A DNA stretch of 64,000 bases from Lates calcarifer (Eukaryota; Chordata; Actinopteri; Centropomidae): contig NC_066838.1 in assembly GCF_001640805.2 (NCBI RefSeq), positions 13,911,632 through 13,975,631 on the forward strand, in the 5' to 3' direction. Each line of letters starts with the position of its first letter. Within the stretch, counting starts at the first letter, position 1. The translations under genes were made by a program, and so were the position numbers. Below, piece by piece: positions 31,741 through 44,334 of the stretch. The notes below the pieces were generated by a model, which saw nothing but the letters and a program-made list of their open reading frames with translations, was not told the DNA's origin and did not search any database.

Positions 31741-34700
31741 CATATTCTAAACCCCATCTTGAAATGGATATCATTCCTTTTTTTTTAAAAAAAGAAAAAA
31801 GAAAAGTCTGTAACACTGGAACAGCTCCGCAACAACTACATTAGTTTTACACAAAAGACTTTTTTTCCAATTTTTCCTGAAGTCTGGTGGTTTCCCTTGA
31901 AGTTCGACCTAATCAATGTCACTGGTATGCTACAAGCCTATAACGGCGCAGCTAAACACGCAATAGCTCTGTAAAGCAGTAATAGGGTTACACCCCAGTG
32001 CTCCATATAGCCAAGCCTCTTGGACTGGCTGTGCATGTTGTTTTCTGGTTTGCACTAGGGATTTAAATGTGTGTGATAATTAGACATAAAAAAACATGGT
32101 TACTCTCATGTCAGATTTTTTAAAAAACCTCTCACAAATAGAATGCATCCTCACAAACCACATAGACGTTTGCACAGTAAACATATCTGACACTCCACGA
32201 GGCTCTCCCTACTGGCAGAGAAGTGTAAAGCAATGCAGGTCTGTGCAGTGTTTTCCTATCAGCTCACTAACCAAGCATTAATGCATTTGTCCTCAACAGC
32301 TTCCATAGTCTCAGTTAGGGTGAAGTATGTTCACTGGAAACTGTTGTGCTGTCTCAATGTTGAGCTCAGATGTTGCCTTTTCAGTGAACTGTGCACGGCC
32401 GCCCCTGCAACCGACCCAAGTGAACGGCCTTCCTGAGTTAGAGTCTTTCCAGGATCACAACACATGTAAGATGACATCTGCTCAAAACTTAACACAATCC
32501 TCCTTGTATTTTATTAAATATCGACTTGAACATTTATCAGTTGAGGTATACAGTGTAATTATTACAAGACATAGGCCTATAGCTTTGTGTTTATAAAAGC
32601 TTTGTTGCTGTGTACTCTCCTGTCTTAATAAGGTTGTTTCTCCAGCCTCTGATATTTCTCACCTGACTATTTCCTAAACCACCATTGTTGTGAATATTCA
32701 TCAACATAACGTATAATTCTTTGTGTGTTGTATATACAGTACATGTGTAGAATGAATATAAGAGCTGTAAAGTCCTACATGAGGCAAAGGGTCGTCTGGA
32801 CGCGCTGCTGTTCGATCGGCCACAGTGCGTCAGTTAACAGATTTCAAAAATAACACAACTATAGAAAGCTGGTTCCAAATATTACCTCTGTAAATACACT
32901 AAACAAATCACAGGGTCAGCTCAAATTGTTTGTGAGTATACAATATACGCCTACTCAGAGTGAAACTGGATATAAATGAATGGCATCCTCTGGTTTTATG
33001 TTTTCGGGAAAATGCTCTCCATGTACATTTACGCATCTGATTAGAAGGTGGTTTTGGGGAGTCATTTCAACTGAATGACCCTCCAGAATTTTCACATGAA
33101 TATCAGACGACATACTAGCAACAGAATCTGAATTGACTCCGCATAATAAGAGAAATGCAGGCGTAATGTTTTCATAGGCTATGCGCCCTTTTACGCACTG
33201 ACAACAACAGCATTCAGCATATGCCGGTGTATGTTTTAATCAAAGGAATACACACAGTGCATTAGTCCTGAGGTGACGCCAGGCTGGTGCAAAGCATACC
33301 CAGTAAGTATAGCTAGTATTTGCTGCCATTTGCTAATAACCAAGACTATGAAATAATACAGGGGAGATCTTAAATTGTGTGTATTGAATTTGATCATCCA
33401 GAGGACACCATTCATAACAACCCCAATCTTTTTAGCCTATCAAACGCGCTGTTGACCATGAAAGGAGATAAACTAGTGTCTTGTGTTTGTGTGTTGCCTT
33501 GTTAAATGGGTTAGAGGGGAATAATAGATGTAAAATGCACCATGACGGTCTTGACTGTTCTGCAGTTTCTCAACCGTTATTTCCCAAAAAAAATCTTCAA
33601 GGTCAACTATGCTTCAAATATTTTCTAAAAAATTTAAAAAGGCCTGAGGAAACATTTCGCACATATGTACTGTTGGAATATAAGCAGCAGGAATTATAAT
33701 AACTTAATTTGGTTCAATTATTTATATTTGTGGTTTTATACGCTTTTAAGCTTATAAAAATGCGCAAACCATTCGTGCGATGTGGGAAAAGAGGAGAGAA
33801 AACGGATATTACCCAGGTCATCTGATTTGTAAGAGAAATAAAAAAAGCAATAGATTTGTGTTCAGTTAACTGAGGAAAGTATAAAGTGAAATTTCAGCAG
33901 CGACAATTTGCATGATTTATTAATACAGATGTATTTTAACAACTGAAAACTGGCGCAAGCATCAAAACAACTCACAACAACGAATCCACAGTCAATCCTG
34001 TTTGCTATTAAGAGGAAATGATGCAAACTGTGATTTGTGTTTGCAGGCTAGTTAAGCGATTCCTGTGTATAAGGGTGGGATTATTTGGACTGAGTATTAT
34101 GACAGTCTGGTCTTTGGTCGGTGCCAAACGGATATCTGGACATGCAGTTTTAACTTGAACTTCAAACCGGACGTTATCCGTTGATGTTACGTGCTACTTT
34201 TCTGTTTCAGCCTATTTATTCAAGTATTTCTGTCCTTTATTTTTGCGTTTCCTCGTGACAAACAGTCTTGAGCTGGGGACGTTTTTAAAGCTTTCAGGTC
34301 CAACAAACCACTAAACGTTGCCCTGCGTCTTTACCTGCCACCCTTTCTCCTCCCTGAAAATCTAAAAATGATCACTGACTAACAGCTAGTGTTTGCCTTG
34401 TCTGTATCCTAATTCTGTATAATTCACTTTATACTGAATATAAGAGTGAATTAAAAAAAAAAACTCAAAAGAAATCTGTCGTCATTGCGGACAACCTCGG
34501 GATATTTGAATTGTAAAACAGGATGAAATCTCAGTTGGCTTTGCAGGTCTTTTACAATAGGTCTTTCACTGCTCTTGAGCACTTTTGACTTTGAGACTGG
34601 CTAAATCTGTTTATGGCGGCCTGTCTCCGCGTCCCAAAGGTCAGTGAGCTTCACAGTGCCCTTCGCAGAGAACTTGTGTGGCATGTGGTCTACGTCCCCC

Positions 34701-34767
34701 GCCACCCCTTCTGCCGTTTATGGTACGAAGCTGGCTAGAGAAATAGAGAGCAATGTTATTCCTACTA

Positions 34768-34770
<3 letters not shown>

Positions 34771-34816
<46 letters not shown>
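34771..34816. repeat. (TG)n microsatellite
   Basis: About 23 TG units, followed by degenerate GTGTGG/GAGTG repeats to about 34890. Confidence 0.95.
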
Positions 34817-34821
<5 letters not shown>

Positions 34822-37025
34822 TGGGAGTGTGGAGTGTGTGGACGTGCGTGAGTGTGGGTGAGAGTGCGGGGGAGAGTGTGTGTGTCTGAAGGAGAGTGTT
34901 AATGTGATAGAGAAAGAGAGGATAGGTAGAATGCTTAACATGAAAGATCCATATCGTCTCCGCTTCGTTTCAACTGTTATCTATTGATTTTGACATGATT
35001 TGAAATGAGTTCTCTATGAGTTCAATTTTTTCTGAAATGTACCATCTTATCAATTTGTTTTTCAATAGCACCGCACGTCCAACAGCCCTTAATACGGAGT
35101 GTGAAGGTTTCATTGCTGCCTTCAAAGAGCACGAATTCCTTTTAGGCCAGTTGTCCCTGATGGACAGAGAGAAAAATATCGTAGAATTTAAAAAATGATT
35201 GATGGTGGAATGGCAAATCAGTAGCCAGTCGTTTTCATTTTGTTGTTCTTGTTTAGCCCATAATAGCATCATTGCCATCTCTCATTTTGTATTTTTGAAA
35301 TCGTGTGACAGCATGATAACAATGTGAAGAATGTGCACGGCATTTGCCAGCGCCTGAAGTGATATTTTGCTCGATATTATTTACGCGTCATTATTTAATC
35401 TCCGTTTTTCAGTCGCATTTTTAATGTTCATTTCTGTCTTTTAGACTACCTAGTCTCTGTATAATACGTTTTTCTTAAATGTGTATTATTTTGAAAAGGG
35501 ACTGTCCTTTCCAGACCGACGCTTGGGCCCTCAGTGAAGGTCAAGTATGCAGCGTAGAGCTGCACATCCAACGGTGCCTGCTTAAAGCTCTTACAATTTT
35601 AGATGGAATATTCTGTCACCTGTTCAAGTTTGTCGAGTATCGGTTCAGTGCACACGCGGCGTAGCCTAGGACCGTGCGTTGTTTTTCCTATAATGAATCT
35701 CAATATTTTATGTGCAGTTTTCTCTGCACGTTCAAAGGTCTGGGCTCTGAAGAAAAGCTTGGAAAATCTGCAGCTCAGACAGCAAAGCAAACATTAGCAC
35801 TAAGTGTTTGAGCAGGCATTTCAACGATATCTGAGTCTGTAGCGTAAAGCTCAGAGCTTCTATTTTGGGTCCACATACTGAGCCACTCCTGTGCAAGGCC
35901 AGCGCAAACTAAAATAATGCATTTTGACCCCCGGTGCGAAAACAACCAAGCAGTGCGCGCTTCGCCCCAACTGACACAAATGTTGTTTAAAAATTGCTTA
36001 ATTCGCACTGATTCGTGTTACAATGCTAATTCAATTTTATGCAATTTTAGCCACCATGGGACAAGTCAGTTTGCCACCCGATTGTCCCTTAGATGCGCAT
36101 ATAGCCTAACACTTATTTTTCCGACGAGGCTTTGGTTACAGCAGACAAGATTTAACCAAATAAGGACAAAAATAGTATCAAGGAAAAAGGCTAGCCTTTA
36201 GCCTGACAAAATAAATGTGTATAATTACTGCACATAAGCAAGATAACTTGCTTATAAGCAGTAGTCAACCTCAGATCATTTTGTCTATGTCGCTAACTAA
36301 GTACATTATCTGCAAGTTATCAAATTTCCAAACAAACCACTGCGTAATGGTTCGCAGGTCGTGCGTAATTTTGTGCCATATGTGTGTAATTTCCGAGACC
36401 TATAAAGAAAACAGTTTATTTATGACAGTCTACACTGAATTGTTTTCAAACAGTGAGCACATTATCCCTGCTGATTTTAAAAGGTGATTTAGATATTTTA
36501 GAAGATTAAATGTGCTGTTAGGAGGGGTCTAATACAGGCTGCGCCTAAAAATATCTTTTTAAATATATCGCCATGTGACAGGCCTGTAGTACTTTCTCCA
36601 CATAAAATGCTCTTTATTTTGACTTTTCTAAAATGCTATTAACTGTGAAGCTAAGAGCCCCTCTGGCAAAAATATCTAACACAAGCTTCCTATTAGCTTA
36701 TCTAGGCTTTGTTCAAAGATAGATCCACTTCAGTGTTTACTGGTCCTCTGCTCAAAGGACTTCCAGGTTTTTCCAGGACATCTAAATAACACATAGGAGC
36801 TGGAGCCAGCAGTCACTATTGGGCGATTTCTTGTGATGTGAAATCATTTAATACTTCTAATAAAAAAGTTAACACATTGTTGTGAAAGCTTTATGTCCCA
36901 GTGGTTGAAAGAGAAATACACTCTGGAGATTGCTCTAAATGTAACAGCAGCACACATCCTTATCTTGTAAGCTATTGTTGCCACCACAAACGCTTCACGC
37001 TAGGTGCATTCACTGAGACCTCAGT

Positions 37026-37070
37026 AAAAAAAAAAAAAAAAAAAAGAAAGAAAAAAAAAACAAGGCTCTT
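37026..37070. repeat. A-rich tract
   Basis: A long A run with GAAAG interruptions. No flanking target-site duplication or element body was seen, so it is treated as simple sequence rather than a retroposed tail. Confidence 0.8.
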
Positions 37071-40000
37071 TAGTGTTGCTTGAAACTGTTCGCAGCTCAT
37101 ACAGCCAAGTTTAACTGCCCGACTTACATCCAATTAAACTTATCTAGGCCATGAGGGGACAGTAATATGATTACACTGGCTTCCCACATTTAGCCTTGAC
37201 TTCAGCTAACTGTGCAGTTGTGTCTTGGTGAACGGAGCCCATTGTGTGTGCGTCTCTGTGTTTGTGTGTGTACTAAGTGTTGTATTATTTGGCAAAGGAT
37301 TTATCCACGCATGAGCCAAAATACTGTGATATTTAGCAGCGCCATTTTTGAACTGAATGTTCTTAACAAGGGGGTGACACCCAGGTTAACCATTGTAATT
37401 ATGGTGCTAGGTAGCAATACATAGCTTAAATTCCTCAGACACAGTCGTAAAGTTAGTGTTCCAACAGTGATATTTAAGCGAAGAATGAGAAATGTTTGCA
37501 ACACCTCAGCTTTAGAGCACCCACCAGAATATTTTTGACTATTAGAACCTGTAGTTAGAATATTGTTTATTATCGTATGAGTTCTTAAATTAGAGAATAA
37601 GCACGGGCTGATAACTCAGATGCAGAGCCCCTTTGCGTGCAAACTCTGCATATGCTTTGCCTGCTCATTTGGTGCAACCAAATCAAACTATGCTGGGTCC
37701 TACTGCTAGCTGAATATCAGCTGCTGCGAGTCGTCCATCCAGGGGAAATAAACACATGGTAAACCTTATTCTTTGACTGATGGTCTGAGCGCACCAAGGC
37801 GAGAATATCCAGTGTTTAAACCCTCGGAAGGCGGATATTGCCAAGTGATGGACCTTGACTGGTCATATTTTGCCACATTATGACACATACTGCGACTTAA
37901 ACGCAGCCAGGAGTACTATTTCCCATTCCTTTAAACGCCTCAGTGCCTCTTGTGTACTGTGCAGTCTCTTAAATTCCTCTTTTGCATTTTCACTTGTCTT
38001 GATAAGCAACCCTAACTTTTGAATTTTATTAGTGCATCACTTATTCATACCCTCGCATTATTTATTTATACCGCGCTAATACGCATCATTGAAATGATTA
38101 TGATGAGGAAATGATTTGACAATATTGTTGTGGACTGTCTGCCTTGGTTCTGTTATTGCTTGCTGAAAGATAAGTTGTAGTTTTTATTTATAGCCTTTTT
38201 TATTCTACAGATCATATTATGATCAGAGCAAAGTTGACATACGGATATATTTTAAATGTCGTAATTCAGAACCCTTATTATAGGCCATGTGTGGCGGCTT
38301 TTCAGTTTAAGAAATTCAACTTCAAACTCAAGTCCTGCGATTTATCTTTTAATCACAGTGTATATTATATATTTCACACTGTTAAAATAGGCAGTGACAT
38401 TTTGATGTGCGAATTATTATTATTGTTACACAACTGCACAACACTAATACTGCAGCATGTGTCGAGCATGTGTCCATACAGGCCACGGGCCAATATGTTT
38501 ACACAAATATCTCCATAGCAGCGGTTGTTCATTTACCAAGGATTACATCAGTAGCTCTGTTTCATGAGGCACAAATAAACTCACACATTCTTAGTTTTTT
38601 CGTGCCGCGTATCAATCTCTGTTATTATGATTAATTTCACTGAAATGTTTGGCCTTACCAAAGTGACAATACGCAGATTTTTTCAGGCTTTTATTTCATT
38701 ATTAGTGGCCGACACTGCCACATTTCGTACTTGGGCAGCTAAATCCGCTATGGTGTTCGGTGTGAAACTTATGCGCACTGGTGGTTTTTCTAAGTTGCAG
38801 AATATCTAGTTGCTGAAATCCAAATTCCTCTCATTCTCTACGTTTATGGTTTTCTATAGAACAAAAGGATTTAGCGTTACTACAGCCATTCGGAGTTTTA
38901 TGGTGGAGGTAGAGAGGATTTTAGTGGTCAAATTCAAGTGCTGTGTCTGGACAGCTGTCTGCTTTCTTTGTACTTGGATGCAGGATGCATCATGTGAGAC
39001 AACCTTTTGTCTGTAGCGGTAATAAACAAGCTGATGCCAATGCCACCTTTTTCCACAAATACGCCAGCAATGGACTCTAATTTCCAATGCTGAGTTCTGA
39101 TGATGTTGCTTGTTCTCCCCCCCTACTTTAGTGTTGGGAAGCACCAGCAACACTAACTTTGTTTTCCATTATTTTTAAACAACACAGGTGTCCCATAAGT
39201 GATTGTAATAGACCGATAGTGTTATTGGAATATTGGATAATAATTCAAGAGTCTATTGCAACATTTAGGAAGTAGCCTATAATCATAAACAATGGGCCAT
39301 CATATTAATTTCACCTTGTGATAGTATCAGTTAGTCTATAAAGAGTCGAAGATGGCCCTCAACAGTACAATTAAAAGTTTACAATGACGCAGGAAAGAAC
39401 ACGCAGGCGCATCTTTTCTCCAAACCATTCATTTTATGACATTTTATTTTTTTTTACAAAAGAAAGAAAGAAAGAAAGAAACTCCGGGCGACATGTCTTC
39501 TTTTTTAATAGTCACTCACAGATAAATGTCGACATTCTGGTGGAAAATAAAATGATCACAGCAGCTTGGAATATCAGCTGGGACTTATTTAATTTTAGAG
39601 GGAAACGTCCGATGCATTCATACTGCATGGTCAATAGGCCCAGACTGAGTGGCCTATAAGTAGCCGTTTACAAGAAGACTAATTGTTGCTATGCTTTGAA
39701 GTTTACAGAGAAAAGCTGCAGCCCAAAACATTTAATTTGATCGACTAGTGAGTCCAAGGAGACATTATACCCCAGCATATCAGTGTGCATATTTTACACA
39801 GGCTCACACATTGCAGGAATATTCTGGGCGGTGTTGTCAATAACTACTGCAAACTGGAATAATGCTGACTCCATCAGTTTGGGGGGGAATAATTACGTTT
39901 TTCAGAGTGTTGTGTTTATGTAATTGGGGCACATTTTCTCCTCAGTGGAGGAGATTCACGATCTGCATGGCTTCACCGGTAGTATTCCTGCAGGGAGCTC

Positions 40001-40661
40001 CAGGGGAACTTGGGTCTTGAATTTGCGTACTTGTCCTCCATGGACACTGTCATGATCCAAAGTCAAAGGGAATAATGAGAGTGGGCCGATTACTTCAGCT
40101 TGCTCAGTCAACATACATGCGTGTTCTACATTGCCTCAAACGTTGGTTCAACTTCACTTTACAACATAATTATAGTCGTCCAGTGTAGCAAGATTTTTCG
40201 TCTGGTGAAAGAGAGAAAGGTCAAAAATAAAACAATGGATGACGAATTAATATGTTGCAAAAGTTGAAATAGATGAGCCCGACTCATCCACACCTCTGTT
40301 TAATAATCATGTGTGCAGCAGATTTATACAGATCACCAATAAAGAAAGAAAAGGAGGATCAAAAGAGCTAATATAACCCAAATGAAAAGATCTCCTGCAT
40401 ATCCAGAGATCACAGTATAAAAACGTCCCGGGAAGTCTTAGAAATTTGGGGAAGAATACGACTCATTCACTGTTGAACCTTTTCTAAATAGGGGAAAGAT
40501 GACTGAGCTCATGAGATTGCTTTTTAACAGATTTATATTAATTGGGCGTTTCCTACTTTCATAATGCTAATTTTGTACTTCATGCAACAGTGTCAGTGAT
40601 AATAATTCCTCATTCTGTGATTGAAATATTAACATTACCACTAGTCCAATAGTATTCATAT

Positions 40662-40710
40662 TAATAATAATAATAATAATATTATTAATAATGATAATAA
40701 TAATAATAAT
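40662..40710. repeat. Imperfect (ATA/AAT)n repeat
   Basis: AAT/ATA trinucleotides with two interruptions (ATTATT and ATG), about 430 bp upstream of hoxc11a. Confidence 0.92.
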
Positions 40711-41018
40711 CTTACCTGTTAACACTCCATAACACTATGAAATGAATGTTACTGGGTGCACTCTGCAGTTTGTGCTGTGGCTGTTTAAGGAGCTGGAGCT
40801 GTTTAGCTAGCCTACCAGCAGCCTATAAACATAAACACACACAGCACATATCTCTCTAATTGTCATAAGCCTACAAACAGGAATCTGTTACTGGTTTTCT
40901 TAGTGCACCCGTGGTGTTTGAAAATAATTCGTTTGAACCTCCTCGATCTTACCTAAAGCCAACCACTCCTACACATCCAACTCTTCCAAATTGATATATG
41001 ACAATATCTACTTTCGAT

Positions 41019-41024
41019 CACGTG
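41019..41024 (+). promoter_or_regulatory. E-box upstream of hoxc11a
   Basis: CACGTG inside CGATCACGTGTC, 116 bp before the ATG. Its context TCACGTGTC matches the site before hoxc9a. No CCAAT box was found within 40 bp, unlike at the other four genes. Confidence 0.5.
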
Positions 41025-41139
41025 TCTGCGGGGCGACTTAGACGGATTGCGCGTCATCTCGCCTTCCCAAATTTTTCCCTTCTGCTGCAGCTCGTATCCA
41101 AAACATCTATCTATAGTACGGAGTACGAGAGAGAGAAAG

Positions 41140-41878
41140 ATGTTTAACTCGGTGAATCTGGGCAACTTCTGCTCCCAGACGCGCAAAGACCGGACATCCG
41201 AGTTTGGGGACAGGACGGGCTGCGCGTCCAACATCTACCTCCCCAGCTGCACCTACTACGTCCCCGAGTTTTCTGCCGTCTCCTCGTTTCTTCCACAGGC
41301 CCCGTCCCGGCAAATCAGCTACCCTTATTCCACAAATCTTTCTCAAGTACAGCCGGTACGGGAAGTTTCATACGGCTTAGACCCTGCTAGTAAATGGCAC
41401 CACAGAAGCAATTATGCATCGTGCTACTCGGGAGAGGATCTGGTGCATAGGGACTGTCTTCCACCATCCACCATGACAGAAATGCTTATGAAGAACGAGA
41501 GCGTGTACAGCCACCACCATCACCATCACACCCACCCGGGCTCCAATCACCCCTCCACAGGTTTTTACTCCGGCGTGGGGAAAAACAACGTCCTTCCGCA
41601 AGGTTTCGACCGCTTTTTTGAGACCGCATACTGCAGCAGCACGGACAATCAGTCAGACAATTGTTTACAAAAGGGCGAGGGGGGAAAGCTGGAAAGCGAC
41701 TCCCAGCAGCAGCAACAACAGCAACAACAGCAGCAGCAGCAGCCCACAGCCTCTGTACCCGGAGCCCCGGAGCAGGAAAAAGATCCAGAAGATGAAGAGG
41801 AACATACAAATTCGGGCTCGTGCACTTCTTCCTCCGCAACAACCAAGGACGGCAACGCCAGCAAGAGCAGCCACTCGA
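41140..41878 (+). CDS. hoxc11a: Homeobox protein Hoxc11a, exon 1
   Basis: Codes for residues 1-246 and the first base of codon 247 of a 323-residue group-11 Hox transcription factor. It starts [17 protein letters not shown], followed by the conserved Hox11 block with [17 protein letters not shown] six-His run (residues 125-130), 13 Gln (189-201) and an acidic EDEEE stretch follow, which are typical disordered regulatory segments. The exon must end at TCGA/gtaggt (41878): this gives phase 1 and a frame that joins exon 2, while the nearby AG/gtatac at 41883 gives phase 2 and a frameshift. The length exceeds human HOXC11 (about 304), partly from the Gln and His runs. Hox11 genes act in sacral axis, kidney and limb or fin patterning. 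Confidence 0.96.
41512..41529 (+). repeat. Poly-His codon run in hoxc11a
   Basis: CAC CAC CAT CAC CAT CAC encodes six histidines (residues 125-130). Mixed codon use suggests that it is maintained at protein level or is old rather than a fresh expansion. Poly-His runs in nuclear proteins can direct them to nuclear speckles. Confidence 0.9.
41704..41742 (+). repeat. CAG/CAA poly-Gln run in hoxc11a
   Basis: Thirteen Gln codons (nine CAG, four CAA; residues 189-201). The last five are pure CAG, the most likely part to vary in length between individuals or species. It sits between the conserved N-terminal blocks and the acidic stretch. Confidence 0.95.
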
Positions 41879-42313
41879 GTAGGTATACCGAAGCTGTAAA
41901 ATGGGGGAAGGTTAAGGGGACTAGCCCGGTGTTTTGTCGGTCAGATTTTATGTGGAGTTTTATAAGCATTCAAAGGATTTTATTATAACCCTACAAAGCT
42001 CTTTCTTGCAACGAGAAGAATTTTTACGATGGGAAAGCGCTTTGAAAAAAGGGGGATGTTATACACAGACGCCTCTATGGTGAGAGTCTGTGAAATTTTT
42101 AAGAGAGAGCTATTGTGACAAATGTTAACTTTGATCATGAACTTGCGTTGGGCATTTTAAGGGATTTTCTCGTTGGGCTGTCGAGAGTAAAAACCAATTG
42201 GGCAGAACATTGCTTTTGGCGTCTTGTGAATTTTCTTTTAGCACTGGGTTTGCCCGCAAAAGACATGCTGCACAGAGTATTACACACTTTACGGTTAAAT
42301 GCATTCCTCCCTA

Positions 42314-42362
<49 letters not shown>

Positions 42363-43331
42363 GAACCGTTTCCTCTATTTTCAAGCAGACGCTAAACGAA
42401 TCAGTGGTAAAGAATCGAGTGTTTTGCTTCCTCCATATATGAGGAGAATGCATAGCTCTGCAAATTATGCTATTTCCTCTGTAGCCGCTGGGGAAAAAAG
42501 CTTTAATCCAAATCTACATCTTTCTAAATCTTTCTTTTACATTTCACCTGTCGACTAATGAGTTGCAAGCGAGCTGACGTAATGTTAACCTGAATGACCA
42601 GCATGACGTTTTAAAAAAATATATGCTTAATTTGAAGTGCTGGAATGGCTATTATTGCATCACACAGGCTCCTATCTGTGTGTAGCCTGATGTACATTGT
42701 GTTAGCCCAGTCAGGCTGTAGATACAAGCTAACCCATGCTGCTGTTTGCCTCTCTTCCACACACACACAGGAGAAAAAAAAAAAAAGAAAAAAAAAAAAA
42801 CAATAAAAAAATCTTTCCCCAGTCACCTGTTTGATAATAAGTTATAGGGCCACAGAGGTCTGCATAGGCCACTGCAAACATGGGCAATGCATTTCAACCC
42901 AGTGCCAAAAGATTGTGTAAATTGTTTAGCTCCAAAGGAATGTGGCGCACATAATGCGGTGAAATACTTTTGTTGTTGTATATTTATAACAGATAAACAC
43001 GTACTTAGACGCTGTAAGTTGATATTATTTACTCCAAGCGATTCGGATATTTAACACTCTTTATGGCTGGTTTATCTGATAGCCTCAGTTACTCTACTTG
43101 ATGAATGCTGACTGAAATGTTATCATCACTAATGCCACTGAAACTGAATTCTCAGCATCTGGCAAGTCAATCGCCACCTCAGCACTAAAGCCTTCTTTTA
43201 TCAATTTTTGTATATTATGTATTATTATTACTGTTAATTCACGTGACCGTATTTGCTATTTCCCCGTGACACTGATTTTTATTTTTATTGTTATTATTTT
43301 TTTTAAAACATTTTTTAAATTTTGTCTTCAG
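41879..43331 (+). other. hoxc11a intron 1
   Basis: A 1453-bp phase-1 intron with donor gtaggt and acceptor tttgtcttcag. It contains a TATC tetranucleotide repeat (42313-42361), an A-rich tract (42774-42808), and a T-rich stretch before the acceptor. An open frame of 147 codons runs through the TATC repeat and is regarded as chance. Confidence 0.92.
42313..42361. repeat. (TATC)n microsatellite in hoxc11a intron
   Basis: About 12 TATC units, potentially polymorphic. It is the reverse complement of the GATA array at 57397-57457. Confidence 0.95.
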
Positions 43332-43564
43332 GCACTCCTCGCACAAGGAAGAAGAGGTGTCCATATTCCAAGTTTCAGATTCGAGAGCTGGAGCGGGAAT
43401 TCTTCTTTAACGTTTACATCAACAAAGAAAAAAGGCTTCAGCTATCCCGAATGTTAAACCTCACCGACCGTCAGGTTAAAATTTGGTTTCAGAATAGAAG
43501 AATGAAAGAGAAGAAGCTCAGCAGAGATCGCCTGCAGTATTTCTCTGGAAACCCCCTATTGTGA
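43332..43564 (+). CDS. hoxc11a: Homeobox protein Hoxc11a, exon 2 (homeobox)
   Basis: Codes for residues 247-323. A + GC across the intron makes Ser247. The homeodomain runs from residue 251 to 310 (begins [10 protein letters not shown]), with helix 3 [16 protein letters not shown], and a tail [14 protein letters not shown] that matches vertebrate HOXC11 exactly as I recall it. Key Trp48, Asn51 and Arg53 are present. The stop TGA is at 43562-43564. The joined frame is 324 codons. Confidence 0.98.
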
Positions 43565-44334
43565 GCAGGAGCAGAAAAAGTGTCACAGTCTTTGGTCAGT
43601 GACATCAAGGCCTACTCTTATCTCACTGAATTGTAATCGTGGGCATAACCGTTTTCTAAAGGAGCCCACATCACCAACAGTGCAATGTTAAAGTGGACAG
43701 TGGGAGTAACAGGCCTGCATGGGATAAAGTCGCCATTTTCTTATTGCCCTACGGGCGGCGGTGAATTTCTAGCTGATCCCCAGAAAGGCCTACATGGTTA
43801 GAATAATCATTTATATGCTGTTCTTGAATATGTCCCTCTATTTATCACGATTCTCCATTGTGTTTATTCTATTGTTCATATAGACATATTTGTTAATAAT
43901 ATCAAATGTAACAAACAGTTTGAATCCTTATTGCGCAGACAAACTTTTAGCTCTTCCCTTTCCCTCTGGTCTTTGTATATAGCATATCATTATCTAATTA
44001 TTTCTCGGCCAGAGTATGAACAAGTTATAGCAAATCTCCAGGCTGCATTTTTTTCCGCCAGTGAGAACTGTGACGTCCAATCTGTGAAAGTATACCCCCT
44101 GTACAGAGTAGCCTATGCAATGTGCATTCGTGACTGTAAATAGGCGTATGTTGAATTCCCCCCCCCCCCAGCCCTGCTGCTATTTTTCAGTACAGTGCCC
44201 CTACAACTTTAAACAGCTTTAACGCCAACACTCGTTAAATTATTTGCTTCAAACATTGGTGCTTTTGGATCCCAGAGAGGAGGAGGTACAGATTGTCGGC
44301 CTGTGTATCATTAATATAATACCTATGAAATAAA
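43565..44334 (+). terminator. hoxc11a 3'UTR with candidate poly(A) signal
   Basis: AATAAA at 44329-44334, about 770 bases after the stop, followed by a T-rich stretch near 44368. A run of ten C (about 44160-44169) lies in the UTR. No other strong signal is seen before it. Confidence 0.6.

Larger units (their letters stand above)
31391..40980. other. Intergenic region hoxc12a-hoxc11a
   Basis: About 9.6 kb, the longest gap between genes in the window. Contents: a YY1-like cluster (31676-31740), TCAAGGTCA (33597-33605), AACTTGAACTT (34152-34162), a TG repeat (34771-34816), poly-A tracts near 34452 and 37026, AAAG units near 39460, and an ATA/AAT repeat (40662-40710). In mammals HOTAIR is transcribed antisense from this interval; I see no sequence I can match to it. 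Open frames look like chance. Confidence 0.45.

Noticed and set aside
31391..40980. HOTAIR-like antisense RNA between hoxc12a and hoxc11a
   Set aside because: Known only in mammals; nothing in the sequence that I can match to it.
41883..41888. AG/gtatac as the hoxc11a donor
   Set aside because: Gives phase 2, which does not join the phase-1 homeobox exon; 41879 gives phase 1 as in the other genes.
41486..41969. Minus-strand frames with poly-Cys/poly-Ala/poly-Leu opposite hoxc11a exon 1
   Set aside because: They are reverse readings of the Gln codon run and conserved exon.
42115..42558. 147-codon frame in the hoxc11a intron
   Set aside because: Runs through the TATC repeat, lacks a domain and lies inside a well-defined intron.
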